Source of the DNA: Stappia sp. 28M-7
GTDB lineage: Bacteria > Pseudomonadota > Alphaproteobacteria > Rhizobiales > Stappiaceae
DNA: 64,000 nucleotides
Reading direction: 5' to 3'
NCBI RefSeq assembly: GCF_014252955.1
Contig: NZ_JACMIA010000002.1
Span: 104,821 to 168,820 of the forward strand
Shown here: one piece after another, positions 1 to 9,705 of the stretch
How positions within the stretch are numbered: the first letter of the stretch is position 1
Layout of the letters: every line of letters begins with the position of its first letter
Notes under the pieces: generated by a model
The model's database searches: none
What the model was told of the DNA's origin: nothing
The model's input: only the letters and a program-made list of their open reading frames with translations
Position numbers and translations under genes: made by a program

Positions 1-93
1 GGCGACGAGATCGCGATGGAGCGGTCCGGGCAGCTCCACTGTCACCTTGACCGGTCTGTCCTCGACGATGGGTCCGAGTTTCAGCTTCGCCAT
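1..93 (-). CDS. DUF2274 family protein (5' part only)
   Basis: Only the first 31 codons are in the window; the gene runs off the left edge. The N-terminus MAKLKLGPIVEDRPVKVTVE matches the small DUF2274 proteins that regularly follow trbI in alphaproteobacterial Trb operons. The start is 2 bases after the trbI stop, so it is almost certainly cotranscribed with the mating-pair genes. Its function is unknown. Confidence 0.75.
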   Translation of the reverse strand, partial: MAKLKLGPIVEDRPVKVTVELPGPLHRDLVA

Positions 94-95
94 GG

Positions 96-1253
96 TCAAC
101 TCCTGTAAGGTTCGAGAACGAGGTCGCGAGTGACGATCACCCTGACCGGGAAGCCCGGCCGGACGGTGAGCGTCGGCGCAACCTGCAATTGGCGCTGGAT
201 GATCTGCTGGCCGGCCTGATTGATGGTGTCCTGTGCCCCATCGCGGATGGCGCGGATCAGGCGATCCTCGTCGCTGCTGGCGAGCTCCGTCCCCACCGCA
301 AGCAGGGTCGATAACCCCGCTGCCTTCATCAGATCCCACCAGTGGTAGTCGACGCCATCTTCAAGACCGGCATAGCCGCTGGCGTCCGCTCCGGGCTGAC
401 GTTCCAGCACGATGGAGCGGCCATTGGGCAGGATCAGACGGTTCCAGACGAGCAGGACGCGTCGCTGGCCAAAGGTCACGCCGGCATCGTATTGCCCGAT
501 AATGCGGGTGCCTTGCGGTATGAGGAGCAGGCTCCCGGTCGGGCTGTCATAGACGTTCTCCGTGACCTGGGCGGTGATCTGTCCGGGCAGATCGGAACGG
601 ATGCCGGTGATCATCGCGGCCGGGATCACCGCCCCCGCCTGAAGGATGTAGGGCGACGGCGGCGCCACGATGCGATCGAGCGCAACGGTCTGGCGGTCCA
701 CAGGGCCGTTAAGGAAAGCCGTGTGCCGATCCTGTCCGGCCGTCGCGCCGGTTTGCGAGCCAAGGCCGAGACCGGCCAGACCTGGACCTCCGGTAGTAGT
801 TGCTGTGCCTGGAGCGGTCTGGAAGAAAACGCGGCTGAGGCGCGCCGCTTCTTCCTCCGCAAGCCGGCGCTGCTCCTCCGGGTCGACGGCCGGCGCCGTC
901 ACGGCAGGCGGTGCGACCGGCTGCCCCCGGTTTTGCGCATCGAGGATCGGGCCGCCGAGATCGCCCGGCAAAGGAGGTCCAAGGACCGGGCCGGTATAGT
1001 CCCTCGGCAGACCGGACAGGCCATCGGCCGTCGGCCGGTTCTCGGTTGAATAGAGCTCGTCGCCGCCCTGCCCCGCGTCCCGGGTCTGGAGCGCATAGAT
1101 GAGCGCTCCGCCGATCCCGAGCAATGCAACGGCGCCGACACCAGCCAGCATCTTGCGGGAAAGCCGCGTCACGCGCGGCGGATCTGCGCGCAAGCGCATG
1201 GGTGCGGCCGTTGCCGCGCTCGTGGTTGTTGTGGTGGTTGCTTCCTCGGTCAT
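96..1253 (-). CDS. trbI: Conjugal transfer protein TrbI (VirB10-like)
   Basis: 385 aa. VirB10/TrbI proteins span the envelope and link the inner-membrane ATPases to the outer-membrane pore of the type IV secretion channel. The sequence shows a short cytoplasmic Thr/Ala-rich N-terminus, one membrane segment at about residues 34-54, a proline-rich periplasmic stretch (about 75-130), and a C-terminal VirB10 beta-barrel domain with the typical IPQGTRIIGQYD region. The start overlaps the trbG stop by 4 bases (ATGA), showing translational coupling. Its place at the end of the trb operon is the usual one. Confidence 0.95.
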   Translation of the reverse strand: MTEEATTTTTTSAATAAPMRLRADPPRVTRLSRKMLAGVGAVALLGIGGALIYALQTRDAGQGGDELYSTENRPTADGLSGLPRDYTGPVLGPPLPGDLGGPILDAQNRGQPVAPPAVTAPAVDPEEQRRLAEEEAARLSRVFFQTAPGTATTTGGPGLAGLGLGSQTGATAGQDRHTAFLNGPVDRQTVALDRIVAPPSPYILQAGAVIPAAMITGIRSDLPGQITAQVTENVYDSPTGSLLLIPQGTRIIGQYDAGVTFGQRRVLLVWNRLILPNGRSIVLERQPGADASGYAGLEDGVDYHWWDLMKAAGLSTLLAVGTELASSDEDRLIRAIRDGAQDTINQAGQQIIQRQLQVAPTLTVRPGFPVRVIVTRDLVLEPYRS

Positions 1254-2266
1254 GATGGGGCGCCTCCGGTCTCGCGGGCCGGCTGGGCGGCGGCCTGCCG
1301 CTGTTCGATCCGGACGATCCGGACAGTCTGTTGGCGCTCGCCACTTCCAAGGCGAAGCTCGGCTGCACCGAACAGGCGGTCGACGATCAGGATGTTCTGG
1401 TGGATTCGGCTGTTGACGATCTGCGGCTCGCCATCCGAGCCGAGCACGAAGATCGGCGGCATCTCGCCCTGGACGATACCGCGCGGGAAAACGACATAGA
1501 CGCGCCGGCCATCATCGAAGACCGAGATCGGCCGCCAGGGCGGGCTGTCGCCGGTCAGGCCGTAGCGATAGTTGCGCGAGGCCTCGGCCGGGATGACGGG
1601 CGCAGCCGGGACCGACTGACGCTGCCCCGCCGGCGGCGCGGGATAGGCCCAAGCGACGGCAGGCATGTAGAGTTCCTCGCGGGCACGAAGCTCGATCATG
1701 TAGATGCGGCGATCGGTGGTGATGACCAGGTTCGTCGAGATGTCCGGCCGCGTCGGCTTCACCAGCACATGAACACGCCGGTGCGCACCGCTTCCGCTCT
1801 CGGTATCACCGATGATCCATCGTGCGGTATCGCCCGCCGCAATCGGCCCGGCGCCAGTCAGGCCCTCACCTGGCTCCAGGGCGATATTGGTGATCTGCCC
1901 CGGCGCCGCATAGACCTGATAGAGGGCGCCCTCGGACCACGGGTAAATCTGGATGGCGTTGTAATAGCCCTCGCGGCGCGGTTCGACGCGGGCGGCGGCA
2001 TTGGCGTTCTCCACCCGTCCCGCCGGCGTGCCTGCGGCTGCACCGCCCCGCGCCACGTTCCAGGAGGGAGGCGTGTGCAGCGGACGCGGCCGCTCATCTG
2101 TGACAGGTGCCGGTACGTCGGGCAGCGGCGGGACATCGGCATCGTAGCTGAACTGAGGAACCCTATTGGTGGCACATCCAGCCAGCGCCGTCGCGGCCAG
2201 CAAGGCCAGGATCGCGGGTTTGCGGAAAGCCGGAAAGCCGGACTTACGGATCGGCGTGCGGGTCAT
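1250..2266 (-). CDS. trbG: Conjugal transfer protein TrbG (VirB9-like)
   Basis: 338 aa. VirB9/TrbG forms part of the outer-membrane core complex of the type IV secretion system. There is an N-terminal signal with a lipobox-like LAGC at about residues 28-31, then a proline-rich linker and the VirB9 domain (IYPWSEGALYQVYAAPGQIT... to ...NILIVDRLFGAAELRLG). A lipobox is uncommon in VirB9 itself and suggests direct lipid anchoring. The gene overlaps both neighbours by 4 bases. Confidence 0.95.
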   Translation of the reverse strand: MTRTPIRKSGFPAFRKPAILALLAATALAGCATNRVPQFSYDADVPPLPDVPAPVTDERPRPLHTPPSWNVARGGAAAGTPAGRVENANAAARVEPRREGYYNAIQIYPWSEGALYQVYAAPGQITNIALEPGEGLTGAGPIAAGDTARWIIGDTESGSGAHRRVHVLVKPTRPDISTNLVITTDRRIYMIELRAREELYMPAVAWAYPAPPAGQRQSVPAAPVIPAEASRNYRYGLTGDSPPWRPISVFDDGRRVYVVFPRGIVQGEMPPIFVLGSDGEPQIVNSRIHQNILIVDRLFGAAELRLGSGERQQTVRIVRIEQRQAAAQPARETGGAPS

Positions 2267-2952
2267 TGGCTCATCTCCCGCGACCAGTTGATGGCGTTTA
2301 CGTAGATTCCGAGCGGATTGGCACGCAGCCGTTCGGCATCGCGCGGCGTCTGGATCACGATGGTCAGGATCGCGGTCCAGCGCTCGGTGGTGGAGAGTTG
2401 GCCGTTCTCGTATTGGCGTTCGGTCCAGGCAACGCGGAAGGAATCCGGTGACGCCCGGATCACCGAGGAGACCTCAACCGCCACCTGCTGGCGACCAACG
2501 CGAGTGAAGGGGTCATTCGCACGGGCATAGTCGTTGAGCGCCGCCGCTCCCCGGTCGGTCGTCCATTCATAGGCGCGCAGCCAATTCTGGCGGACAATGA
2601 TTGCGTCTGCCGGAATGGCCCGCACCTGCTCAATGAAGCGGCCGAGATGCCATGCGATCTGCGGGTCTGTCGGGCGATAATCCGCGGTTGCGGGCGCTAC
2701 GGTCTGCGCCTGACCGAGATTGTCCACCTGCACCACCCAGGGCACGATCGTCCCCTGCGCCGACTGCCAGACCAGGGCGGCGGCGAAGCCGGCCGAGAGG
2801 ACCAGCGAGCCGAAGGCCATGTAGCGCCAGTTCCTTGCCTGAACGCGAGCCGAGCCGATGCGCTCGTCCCAGACCTGCGCGGCCTTCTGGTAAGGGGTCT
2901 CGGGTTCGGGTGTTTTGCCGTAATGTGTCGATGATCGTTTGAACAGATTCAT
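2263..2952 (-). CDS. trbF: Conjugal transfer protein TrbF (VirB8-like)
   Basis: 229 aa, typical of TrbF. VirB8 proteins are bitopic inner-membrane scaffold components. There is a cytoplasmic N-terminus with TPYQKAAQVWDERIGSARVQ, one membrane segment at about 46-66, and a periplasmic NTF2-like domain. Overlaps of 4 bases with trbL and trbG place it firmly in the operon. Confidence 0.95.
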   Translation of the reverse strand: MNLFKRSSTHYGKTPEPETPYQKAAQVWDERIGSARVQARNWRYMAFGSLVLSAGFAAALVWQSAQGTIVPWVVQVDNLGQAQTVAPATADYRPTDPQIAWHLGRFIEQVRAIPADAIIVRQNWLRAYEWTTDRGAAALNDYARANDPFTRVGRQQVAVEVSSVIRASPDSFRVAWTERQYENGQLSTTERWTAILTIVIQTPRDAERLRANPLGIYVNAINWSREMSQ

Positions 2953-4310
2953 GAGCGGTCGCTTTCAGAAAGATTGACGGAAGAGCCGGAGCCGTGGCTG
3001 TCGCCGGAGCGCACGGCATGGCCCGCCATGGTCGTGCCGTGGCCAAGCGCCTGTCGGCGCTGCATCTGCTGCGCCCATGCCGGTGGACCGCCAGCGGAGG
3101 CCGAGGCCGATGCGGCGGCGGCATCGCCTGCGCCGCCGACGGTGCCCATGGAAGATGACCCGCCTGTCGCGCCGAACCCGGCGCGAACACCATCTGAGAA
3201 ACTGGACCTGACGCTCTCGTTTGCCCTGGAAGCGGCGCGTTTCAGCGGCGAGGCGGCGGCGGAACCGGCTGCCCGGGCGACACCTCCAAGACCGGAGACG
3301 ACACCTGCCGCACCGGACTGGCCCAGCGATCCGACGCTATAGGCGGCTGTGGCGCCTCCCGCGGCGGTCGCGCCACCACGGACGGCCGCGGCTCCTCCCG
3401 ACAGGGCGGCCGCGCCTCCCCTTGCGGCCATGCCTGCGGCGGCGCCTCCCGCCAGCACCATGCCACCGGCGGCAAGGCCGGTGCCGACAGCCGAGCCGGC
3501 GCCGAGCTGCGGCCCGCCCGAGACAAGGCCCGAGGCGATACCGGGGCCGAAGATGCCGAGACCGAGAAGCGAGAGCGCGGCCAGCACGATCGCCATGGCA
3601 TCGTCGATGGTAGGTGTCGCGCCGCCGAAACCGGCGGTGAACCGGGAAAACAGCGTCGAGCCGATGCCGATGATGACGGCGAGGACGAGCACCTTGATGC
3701 CGGAGGAGACGACGTTGCCGAGCACACGCTCGGCCATGAAGGCGGTCTTGCCGAACAGGCCGAAGGGAATGAGGACGAACCCGGCAAGCGTCGTCAGCTT
3801 GAACTCGATCAGCGTGACGAAGAGCTGGATCGCAAGAATGAAGAAGGCGAGCAGCACCAGCGCCCAGGCGAACAGCAGGCAGGCGATCTGGATGAAGTTC
3901 TCGAAGAAGGAAACGAAACCCATCAGATCCGAGATCGCATCGAGCAGCGGTCGGCCTGCATCGAGGCCGGTTTGTGCGACGCGGCCGGGGCGCATCAGAT
4001 CGGCCGCGGAAAAGCTCGTGCCCGAGGCCTGCAGGCCGAGACCCGCAAAGCTGTCGAAAACGATCTTCGCGAGATTGTTCCAATTGCCGATCAGGTAGGC
4101 GAAGACACCAACGAAGAGGGTCTTCTTCACCAGCCTGGCGATGATGTCGTCGTCGGCACCCCAGCTCCAGAACAGAGCCGCGAGCGTCACATCGATGACG
4201 ATCAGGGTGGTAGCGATGAAGGCGACTTCGCCGCCGAGCAACCCGAAGCCGCTGTCGATATAGCTCGTGAAGACGCCGAGAAAATCGTCGATGACCCCCA
4301 TCCCGCCCAC
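2949..4310 (-). CDS. trbL: Conjugal transfer protein TrbL (VirB6-like)
   Basis: 453 aa polytopic membrane protein. VirB6/TrbL forms the inner-membrane part of the DNA conduit. About six hydrophobic segments fill residues 1-260. The rest is a low-complexity Gly/Ala/Ser-rich cytoplasmic tail ending in SDRS, as is common in TrbL. The start gives MGGMGVIDDF; the internal ATG nine bases later is an equally possible start. Confidence 0.93.
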   Translation of the reverse strand: MGGMGVIDDFLGVFTSYIDSGFGLLGGEVAFIATTLIVIDVTLAALFWSWGADDDIIARLVKKTLFVGVFAYLIGNWNNLAKIVFDSFAGLGLQASGTSFSAADLMRPGRVAQTGLDAGRPLLDAISDLMGFVSFFENFIQIACLLFAWALVLLAFFILAIQLFVTLIEFKLTTLAGFVLIPFGLFGKTAFMAERVLGNVVSSGIKVLVLAVIIGIGSTLFSRFTAGFGGATPTIDDAMAIVLAALSLLGLGIFGPGIASGLVSGGPQLGAGSAVGTGLAAGGMVLAGGAAAGMAARGGAAALSGGAAAVRGGATAAGGATAAYSVGSLGQSGAAGVVSGLGGVARAAGSAAASPLKRAASRANESVRSSFSDGVRAGFGATGGSSSMGTVGGAGDAAAASASASAGGPPAWAQQMQRRQALGHGTTMAGHAVRSGDSHGSGSSVNLSESDRS

Positions 4311-4313
4311 GGC

Positions 4314-4601
4314 TCATCGCTCCCCTTCGACTGCCGGGGCGGCGGGCGCCGGAGAGCGACCAAGGAAGCGGTCGCGGGACTTTGCCCAGGCCGAAAGGCA
4401 CTCGGCATCGCTGGTGGCGGCTTCTCCGAGCCGCTGGCATCGCCGAAGCGTCAGGCGCAGAGGATCCGGTTCGGGCTGGAGCTCCGGCGCGGACCTCACC
4501 CGCGCCGGTTCCTCTTCCCGGGTCATCTCGATCACCGTGGCGGTGATCGCTATGGCGATGAATATGATCGCCCCGATCCGGGCCAGCATTTTCCCATCCA
4601 T
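4314..4601 (-). CDS. trbK: TrbK-alt type putative entry exclusion protein
   Basis: 95 aa. It has an N-terminal membrane segment (residues 5-24) and a short periplasmic domain with two conserved cysteines in RCQRLGEAATSDAECLSAWA, the signature of the TrbK-alt proteins that replace the lipoprotein TrbK in alphaproteobacterial Trb operons. TrbK proteins limit entry of a second copy of the same element. It lies between trbJ and trbL as expected. Activity is inferred from family and position. Confidence 0.8.
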   Translation of the reverse strand: MDGKMLARIGAIIFIAIAITATVIEMTREEEPARVRSAPELQPEPDPLRLTLRRCQRLGEAATSDAECLSAWAKSRDRFLGRSPAPAAPAVEGER

Positions 4602-4618
4602 GGGACCCCCTCCCGGGA

Positions 4619-5398
4619 TCAGTTGCCGCTGTTGAACATCTGCGCGTTGCCCGGCTGATAGCCCGAGCCAGGTGTCAGAAAGCGCTCGCGCTGGATGCGG
4701 CCTTGTTCGGCGGCCGTCGCCCGGTCGGCCTCGAGCATGGCTGTGGCGCGGCCATTGGCGGAGATCACCGCGATGAGGTCCGAAAGCTGTTGGGATTGCA
4801 GTGCGAGAAGCTGGTTGCCCGCCTGCGTCGCTTGCAGCGCACCGACCGCATTTTGGCTCTGATCGACCAGCGCAGACATCGCGCTGCGATTGCTGTCGAT
4901 ATTGCCGACCACGCCGGCCTGCACGCGCATGGCGTCCTGCAACCCGCCAACGGTGTTTTCCCAGCGCGAACGGGCATCGGCGATCAGCTGTGCGTCGGTG
5001 GCCGAGATCGAGAGCTTGCCGTAGTCCTGCTGGAACATCCGGTCGATCTGCTGGACGTCGAAGGCGATGCTCTGGGCCTGGCTCAATAGCTGCTGGGTGC
5101 GCTGGATGTTTTGCTGAAGCTGCTGGAGCGAGGAAAACGGCAGGCTCGAGAGATTGCGGGCCTGGTTGATGAGCATCTGCGCTTCGTTCTGAAGCTGGGC
5201 GATCTGATTGTTGATCTGCTCCAGGGATCGGGCGGCTGTCAGCAGGTTTTCGGCATGATTGGTCGGATCATAGACGATGCGGCCGAACCCGCCGAAAAAG
5301 GCGTGTGCGGGTGTGGTGAGCACCGGCGCAAGCGGCGTCGCAAGCGCCAGGGCGAGCAGCGAGACACGCGTGAAACGGTGCAATTTGGGAAAGGTCAC
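4619..5398 (-). CDS. trbJ: Conjugal transfer protein TrbJ (VirB5-like)
   Basis: 259 aa. TrbJ/VirB5 is a secreted minor pilus component. There is a signal peptide (LLALALATPLAPVLTTPAHA), then FFGGFGRIVYDPTNHAENL, which is characteristic of TrbJ, followed by long amphipathic helices rich in Gln and Ala that probably form coiled coils. It overlaps the trbE stop by 4 bases. Confidence 0.95.
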   Translation of the reverse strand: MTFPKLHRFTRVSLLALALATPLAPVLTTPAHAFFGGFGRIVYDPTNHAENLLTAARSLEQINNQIAQLQNEAQMLINQARNLSSLPFSSLQQLQQNIQRTQQLLSQAQSIAFDVQQIDRMFQQDYGKLSISATDAQLIADARSRWENTVGGLQDAMRVQAGVVGNIDSNRSAMSALVDQSQNAVGALQATQAGNQLLALQSQQLSDLIAVISANGRATAMLEADRATAAEQGRIQRERFLTPGSGYQPGNAQMFNSGN

Positions 5399-7938
5399 AA
5401 GTCGATCTCCTCTTGGCTGAACTCTTCATCGATTGAGAATTCGTCTTGGGGCCCGGCTTGGCTCGCGATGCCTGGTGCCGGCTCATCCTCCGGGTCCGAA
5501 GGCGGCCCCGGGACGAGATTGGTGAGGCGGGGGATCAGGTCGGCGGCCCAGTCCACGCCGCGATGGCGCAGCCAGACGGCGAGGAAGCTATCGGTCCCAC
5601 GCTCGGCGTGGATGCGCTCGATGGCGGCCTGATCGGATTTGGAAGATGCGGCGCAGAGCGCGAGTCCGACCTCGCTCAATCCCAGCTCGAACAGCCGGTT
5701 GCCGCGTCGCGACTGGCAATAATAGTCCCGCTTCGGGGTTGCCCGCGCGAGGATCTCGATCTGCCGGTCGTTGAGACCGAAGCGGCGATAGATGGCCGTG
5801 ATCTGCGGCTCGATCGCGCGCTCGTTCGGCAGGAGCAACCGCGTCGGGCAGCTCTCGATGATGGCGGGCGCGATCGCGCTGCCATCAATGTCCGACAGGC
5901 TCTGCGTGGCGAAAATGACCGAGGCGTTCTTCTTGCGGAGCGTTTTCAGCCATTCGCGGAGTTGGCCGGAGAAGCCGTCATCGTCGAGGGCGAGCCAGCC
6001 CTCGTCGATGATGAGCAGAGTCGGGCAGCCATCGAGCCGGTCGCCGATCCGATGGAACAGGTAGGACAGGACCGCAGGCGCCGCTCCCGTTCCGACAAGC
6101 CCCTCGATCTCGAATGCCTGTACGTCGGTGGAGCCGAGATGCTCGGTCTCGGCGTCAAGAAGACGGCCATAGGGACCGCCGACACAATAGGGTCGCAGTC
6201 CCTGTTTGAGGTCATTGGATTGCAGCAGCACGGCGAGGCCTGTGATGGTGCGTTCGCCGGGAGGCGCGGACGCCAGCGAGGACAGCGCCGTCCAGATGTG
6301 TTCCTTCACCTCCGGCGTGACGGCGACACCCTCGCGCGCCAGGATCGCGCCGATCCAGTCGGCAGCCCAGGAGCGCTCATAGGCATCGTCGATGCGGGAG
6401 AGCGGTTGCAGCGACACCGAGGCATCCGACCCGTCGGTCAATCCGCCGCCCAGATCGTGCCAGTTCCCGCCCATGGCGAGTGCCGCGGCTCGGATGGAGC
6501 CGCCGAAGTCGAAGGCGAAGACCTGGGCTTTCGCGTAACGGCGGAACTGGAGCGCCATCAGCGCCAGCAACACCGATTTGCCCGCGCCGGTCGGGCCGAC
6601 GACGAGCGTGTGGCCGACATCCCCGATATGGAGGGAAAGCCGGAACGGCGTACTTCCCTCGGTCTTGCCATAGAGCAAGGGGGGCGCACCGAGATGGTCG
6701 TTCCGTTCCGGCCCTGCCCACACAGCACTCAGGGGGATCATGTGGGCAAGATTGAGCGTCGAGATCGGCGGCTGCCGGACATTGGCATAGGCATGACCGG
6801 GCAGAGAGCCGAGCCAGGCATCGACCGCGTTGACGGTCTCGGCCATTGCCGTGAAATCGCGGCCCTGAACGACCTTCTCGGCGAGCCGCAGCTTTTCGTC
6901 GGCGATGCGCGGATCGGGATCCCAGACCGTGATCGTGGCCGTGACATAGGCCATGCCCGCCATGTCCTGCCCGAGCTCCTGCAGGGCCATATCGGCGTCG
7001 GCGGCCTTGTTGGACGCATCGGTGTCGACCAGCGCGGACTGCTCGTTGGTCATCACCTCCTTGACGATCGCGGCGATCGACTTGCGCTTGGCGAACCATT
7101 GCCGACGGATTTTTGTGAGCAGCCTTGTCGCCGCGAGCTTGTCGAGGAGGATCGCCCGCGTGCTCCAGCGATAGGGAAATGCCAGCCGGTTCATTTCATC
7201 CAGCAGGCCGGGCGTCGTGGCGGTGGGGAAGCCGATGATGGTGAGGACACGCAGATGCTGATCGCCGAGGCGCGGCTCCAGCCCGCCGATCAGCGGCTGG
7301 TCGGCAAGCAGCGCATCGAGATGCATCGGCACCTCCGGCACGCGCACGCGATGCCGGTTGGTGGAGATCGTCGAGTGGAGATAGGTGAGCGTCTCTGGGT
7401 CATCGAGCCAACGGCATTCAGGCATGAAGCCGTCGAGCAGGGCCAGAACGCGGTCGGTCCGATCCACGAAGCCGCGCTGCAATTCCCAGGGGTTCACGCC
7501 CGATTGCTCGCGGCCCTCATAGAGCCAGGTCTCGGCACGCGCGGACTCCTCAGCCGGCGGCAGCCAAAGGAAGGTCAGGAAATAGCCCGACACGAAATGC
7601 GCGCCGGCCTCCTCGAATGCGGCCTTGCGCTCGGCGTCGACCAAGGCCGATGCCGGGTCGGGAAACAGGCTTTCGGGATAGGTCGCGGCCTCGCTGCGCT
7701 GAGCCTCGACAAAGATCGACCAGCCGGAGCCGAGACGACGGAGGGCATTGTTGATGCGGCCAGCCACGGCGACCAGTTCGGCGGCGACCGACGAATCCAA
7801 ATCCGGCCCGCGAAACTTTGCCGTCCTCTGAAAGCTGCCATCCTTGTTCAGCACCACGCCGGATCCGGCCAATGCGGCCCAGGGCAAATAGTCGGCCAGG
7901 CGAGTGGCGGTGCGGCGGTATTCGGCCAGGTTCATCAT
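5395..7938 (-). CDS. trbE: Conjugal transfer ATPase TrbE (VirB4-like)
   Basis: 847 aa. VirB4/TrbE ATPases energise pilus assembly and substrate transfer at the inner membrane. Walker A is VGPTGAGKSVLL and Walker B is LLIIDEGWLAL; the N-terminal CagE/TrbE domain precedes them. The start is the first of two adjacent ATG codons; a GAGGG lies about 9 bases upstream. The long open frame on the opposite strand here is a GC-rich shadow. Confidence 0.95.
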   Translation of the reverse strand: MMNLAEYRRTATRLADYLPWAALAGSGVVLNKDGSFQRTAKFRGPDLDSSVAAELVAVAGRINNALRRLGSGWSIFVEAQRSEAATYPESLFPDPASALVDAERKAAFEEAGAHFVSGYFLTFLWLPPAEESARAETWLYEGREQSGVNPWELQRGFVDRTDRVLALLDGFMPECRWLDDPETLTYLHSTISTNRHRVRVPEVPMHLDALLADQPLIGGLEPRLGDQHLRVLTIIGFPTATTPGLLDEMNRLAFPYRWSTRAILLDKLAATRLLTKIRRQWFAKRKSIAAIVKEVMTNEQSALVDTDASNKAADADMALQELGQDMAGMAYVTATITVWDPDPRIADEKLRLAEKVVQGRDFTAMAETVNAVDAWLGSLPGHAYANVRQPPISTLNLAHMIPLSAVWAGPERNDHLGAPPLLYGKTEGSTPFRLSLHIGDVGHTLVVGPTGAGKSVLLALMALQFRRYAKAQVFAFDFGGSIRAAALAMGGNWHDLGGGLTDGSDASVSLQPLSRIDDAYERSWAADWIGAILAREGVAVTPEVKEHIWTALSSLASAPPGERTITGLAVLLQSNDLKQGLRPYCVGGPYGRLLDAETEHLGSTDVQAFEIEGLVGTGAAPAVLSYLFHRIGDRLDGCPTLLIIDEGWLALDDDGFSGQLREWLKTLRKKNASVIFATQSLSDIDGSAIAPAIIESCPTRLLLPNERAIEPQITAIYRRFGLNDRQIEILARATPKRDYYCQSRRGNRLFELGLSEVGLALCAASSKSDQAAIERIHAERGTDSFLAVWLRHRGVDWAADLIPRLTNLVPGPPSDPEDEPAPGIASQAGPQDEFSIDEEFSQEEIDL

Positions 7939-7948
7939 CGCCGGGCCC

Positions 7949-8230
7949 TCACACCGCCAGGAAAGCAGGGATGCGCAGATGCCGGCGCCCGACTTCGACG
8001 AAGAGCGGGTCGCGCTTTGCCGCCCAGACGGCCACGAAATGTCCCACCGCCCAGATCGCCAGACCGACCAGCCAGAGGCGCAGGCCGAGGCCCACCGCCC
8101 CGGCGAGCGTTCCATTCAGGATCGCAATGGAACGGGGAGCGCCGCCCAGCAGGATGTGTTCGGTCAGCGCCCTGTGAACCGGGATGGTGAAGCCCGGCAC
8201 GGCATCGAGCTGTTCGAGAACAGCCGCCAT
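7949..8230 (-). CDS. trbD: Conjugal transfer protein TrbD (VirB3-like)
   Basis: 93 aa. VirB3/TrbD is a small inner-membrane protein that works with VirB4. It shows VPGFTIPVHRALTEHILLGG, the family hallmark, and two closely spaced membrane segments (about 35-70). The start overlaps the trbC stop by one base. Confidence 0.93.
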   Translation of the reverse strand: MAAVLEQLDAVPGFTIPVHRALTEHILLGGAPRSIAILNGTLAGAVGLGLRLWLVGLAIWAVGHFVAVWAAKRDPLFVEVGRRHLRIPAFLAV

Positions 8231-8562
8231 CAGATGAGCGCTCCGCCGCCGAACGAGAAGAAGGACAGAAAGAAGCTCGATGCCGCAAAGGCGATGGAGA
8301 TGCCGAAGACGATCTGGATCAGCCGGCGAAAGCCGCCAGAGGTGTCGCCAAAGGCCAGCGTCAGGCCGGTCACGATGATAATGATGACGGCGATGATCTT
8401 CGCGACCGGTCCCTCGATCGATTCGAGAATGCTCTGAAGCGGCGCCTCCCAGGGCATGGATGAACCGGACGCATGCGCGGCCGGGGCCATGAACAGGCTG
8501 ACATAGGTGACGGCCGCGGCTGTCGCGACGTGACGGCGTATGCGCAAGGCGTGACGGATCAT
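8230..8562 (-). CDS. trbC: Conjugal transfer pilin TrbC (VirB2-like)
   Basis: 110 aa. This is the major pilin precursor, with a long signal peptide ending near APAAHA and two hydrophobic helices (IIAVIIIIVTGLTLAFG and the FGISIAFAASSFFLSFFSFG region). In IncP-type systems the pilin is cyclised by the TraF peptidase, and a TraF homologue is encoded at 15.3-15.9 kb. It overlaps trbB by 4 bases. Confidence 0.93.
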   Translation of the reverse strand: MIRHALRIRRHVATAAAVTYVSLFMAPAAHASGSSMPWEAPLQSILESIEGPVAKIIAVIIIIVTGLTLAFGDTSGGFRRLIQIVFGISIAFAASSFFLSFFSFGGGALI

Positions 8563-9539
8563 TCGGGCTTCCCTTCTGAACTGGTTGCGGGGGTGATGCG
8601 GTAGTCGCCGTCAGGGCCGAGCCCTTCGACGCGCGCGAGTTCGACAAGCCTTCGCGCGGACCCGCGTCCGGCGAGGACCGCGACCAGGTCGATCGTCTCG
8701 GCGATCAGGGCGCGCGGCACGGTGATGACGGCTTCCTGGATGAGTTGTTCGAGGCGGCGCAGCGCGCCGATGCCGGAGCCGGCATGGATCGTGCCGATGC
8801 CGCCCGGATGTCCCGTCCCCCAGGCCTTGAGCAGGTCGAGCGCTTCGGCGCCGCGCACCTCGCCAACAGGGATGCGGTCCGGGCGAAGCCGCAGAGAGGA
8901 ACGGACGAGGTCGGAGAGAGTCGCCACGCCGTCTTTCGTGCGCATGGCGACGAGGTTGGGCGCGGCGCATTGCAACTCGCGCGTGTCCTCGATGATGACG
9001 ACGCGGTCCGAGCTGTTGGACACCTCGGCAAGAAGAGCGTTGGTCAGGGTCGTCTTGCCGGTCGAGGTGCCGCCCGCGACGAGAATATTGGCGCGCGTCG
9101 CCACCGCCTCGCGCAATGTCGCGCCCTGCTCGGTCGTCATGATGCCTGCGGCGACATAGTCGTCGAGGGTGAACACCGCGACCGCCGGCTTGCGGATGGC
9201 GAAGGCGGGCGCGGCGACGACAGGCGGCAGCAGACCTTCGAAGCGTTCGCCGGTCTCCGGCAGCTCGGCCGAAACCCGCGGCGCCCCGGCGTGCACCTCG
9301 GCACCGACATGATGGGCGACGAGCCGCACGATGCGTTCACCATCGGCTGCGGGCAGAATCTCCCCTGTATCGCCAAGGCCCTCGGACAACCGGTCCACCC
9401 AGATGCGGCCATCGGGATTGAGCATGACCTCGACGACCGCAGGGTCGTCCAGAAAGCGGGCGATGGCGGCTCCGAGCGCGGTGCGCAGCATGCGCGAACT
9501 GCGCGCGCGTCCTTCTGGATTGTTATGTGAAGCCGCCAT
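8559..9539 (-). CDS. trbB: Conjugal transfer ATPase TrbB (VirB11-like)
   Basis: 326 aa. VirB11-family hexameric ATPase. Walker A is [16 protein letters not shown], the Asp box is [11 protein letters not shown], and Walker B/His box is [13 protein letters not shown]. It is the first gene of the trb operon. The 166 bases upstream hold a 12-bp palindrome and likely the operon promoter. Confidence 0.95.
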   Translation of the reverse strand: MAASHNNPEGRARSSRMLRTALGAAIARFLDDPAVVEVMLNPDGRIWVDRLSEGLGDTGEILPAADGERIVRLVAHHVGAEVHAGAPRVSAELPETGERFEGLLPPVVAAPAFAIRKPAVAVFTLDDYVAAGIMTTEQGATLREAVATRANILVAGGTSTGKTTLTNALLAEVSNSSDRVVIIEDTRELQCAAPNLVAMRTKDGVATLSDLVRSSLRLRPDRIPVGEVRGAEALDLLKAWGTGHPGGIGTIHAGSGIGALRRLEQLIQEAVITVPRALIAETIDLVAVLAGRGSARRLVELARVEGLGPDGDYRITPATSSEGKPE

Positions 9540-9705
9540 CTTGTCCCCGTTCTGGCCGGGAACAATTCGGTCCTGCCCCGACGGGGACGATTAAAAGAAC
9601 CCGAATTCGGGTGGATTCAACAACTGTCTTTCGGAGTAGTACTGTAGCGTGCAAATACAGGAAATCGGCGGGATTGCCCGGCACCGTCGGCTCGCTGCAC
9701 GGCCC
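9540..9705 (-). promoter_or_regulatory. Probable trb operon promoter/operator region
   Basis: Non-coding gap upstream of trbB. It contains a perfect palindrome CCCGAATTCGGG (9600-9611) and, nearer trbB, inverted arms GTCCCCGT/ACGGGGAC around the leader. The CopG-type protein encoded just upstream is a plausible ligand. No promoter hexamers are clear enough to place. Confidence 0.45.

Noticed and set aside
5446..8190. 914-codon open frame on the plus strand opposite trbE
   Set aside because: Composition rich in Arg, Gly and His with no domain, exactly antisense to a firm VirB4 gene; a GC-rich shadow.
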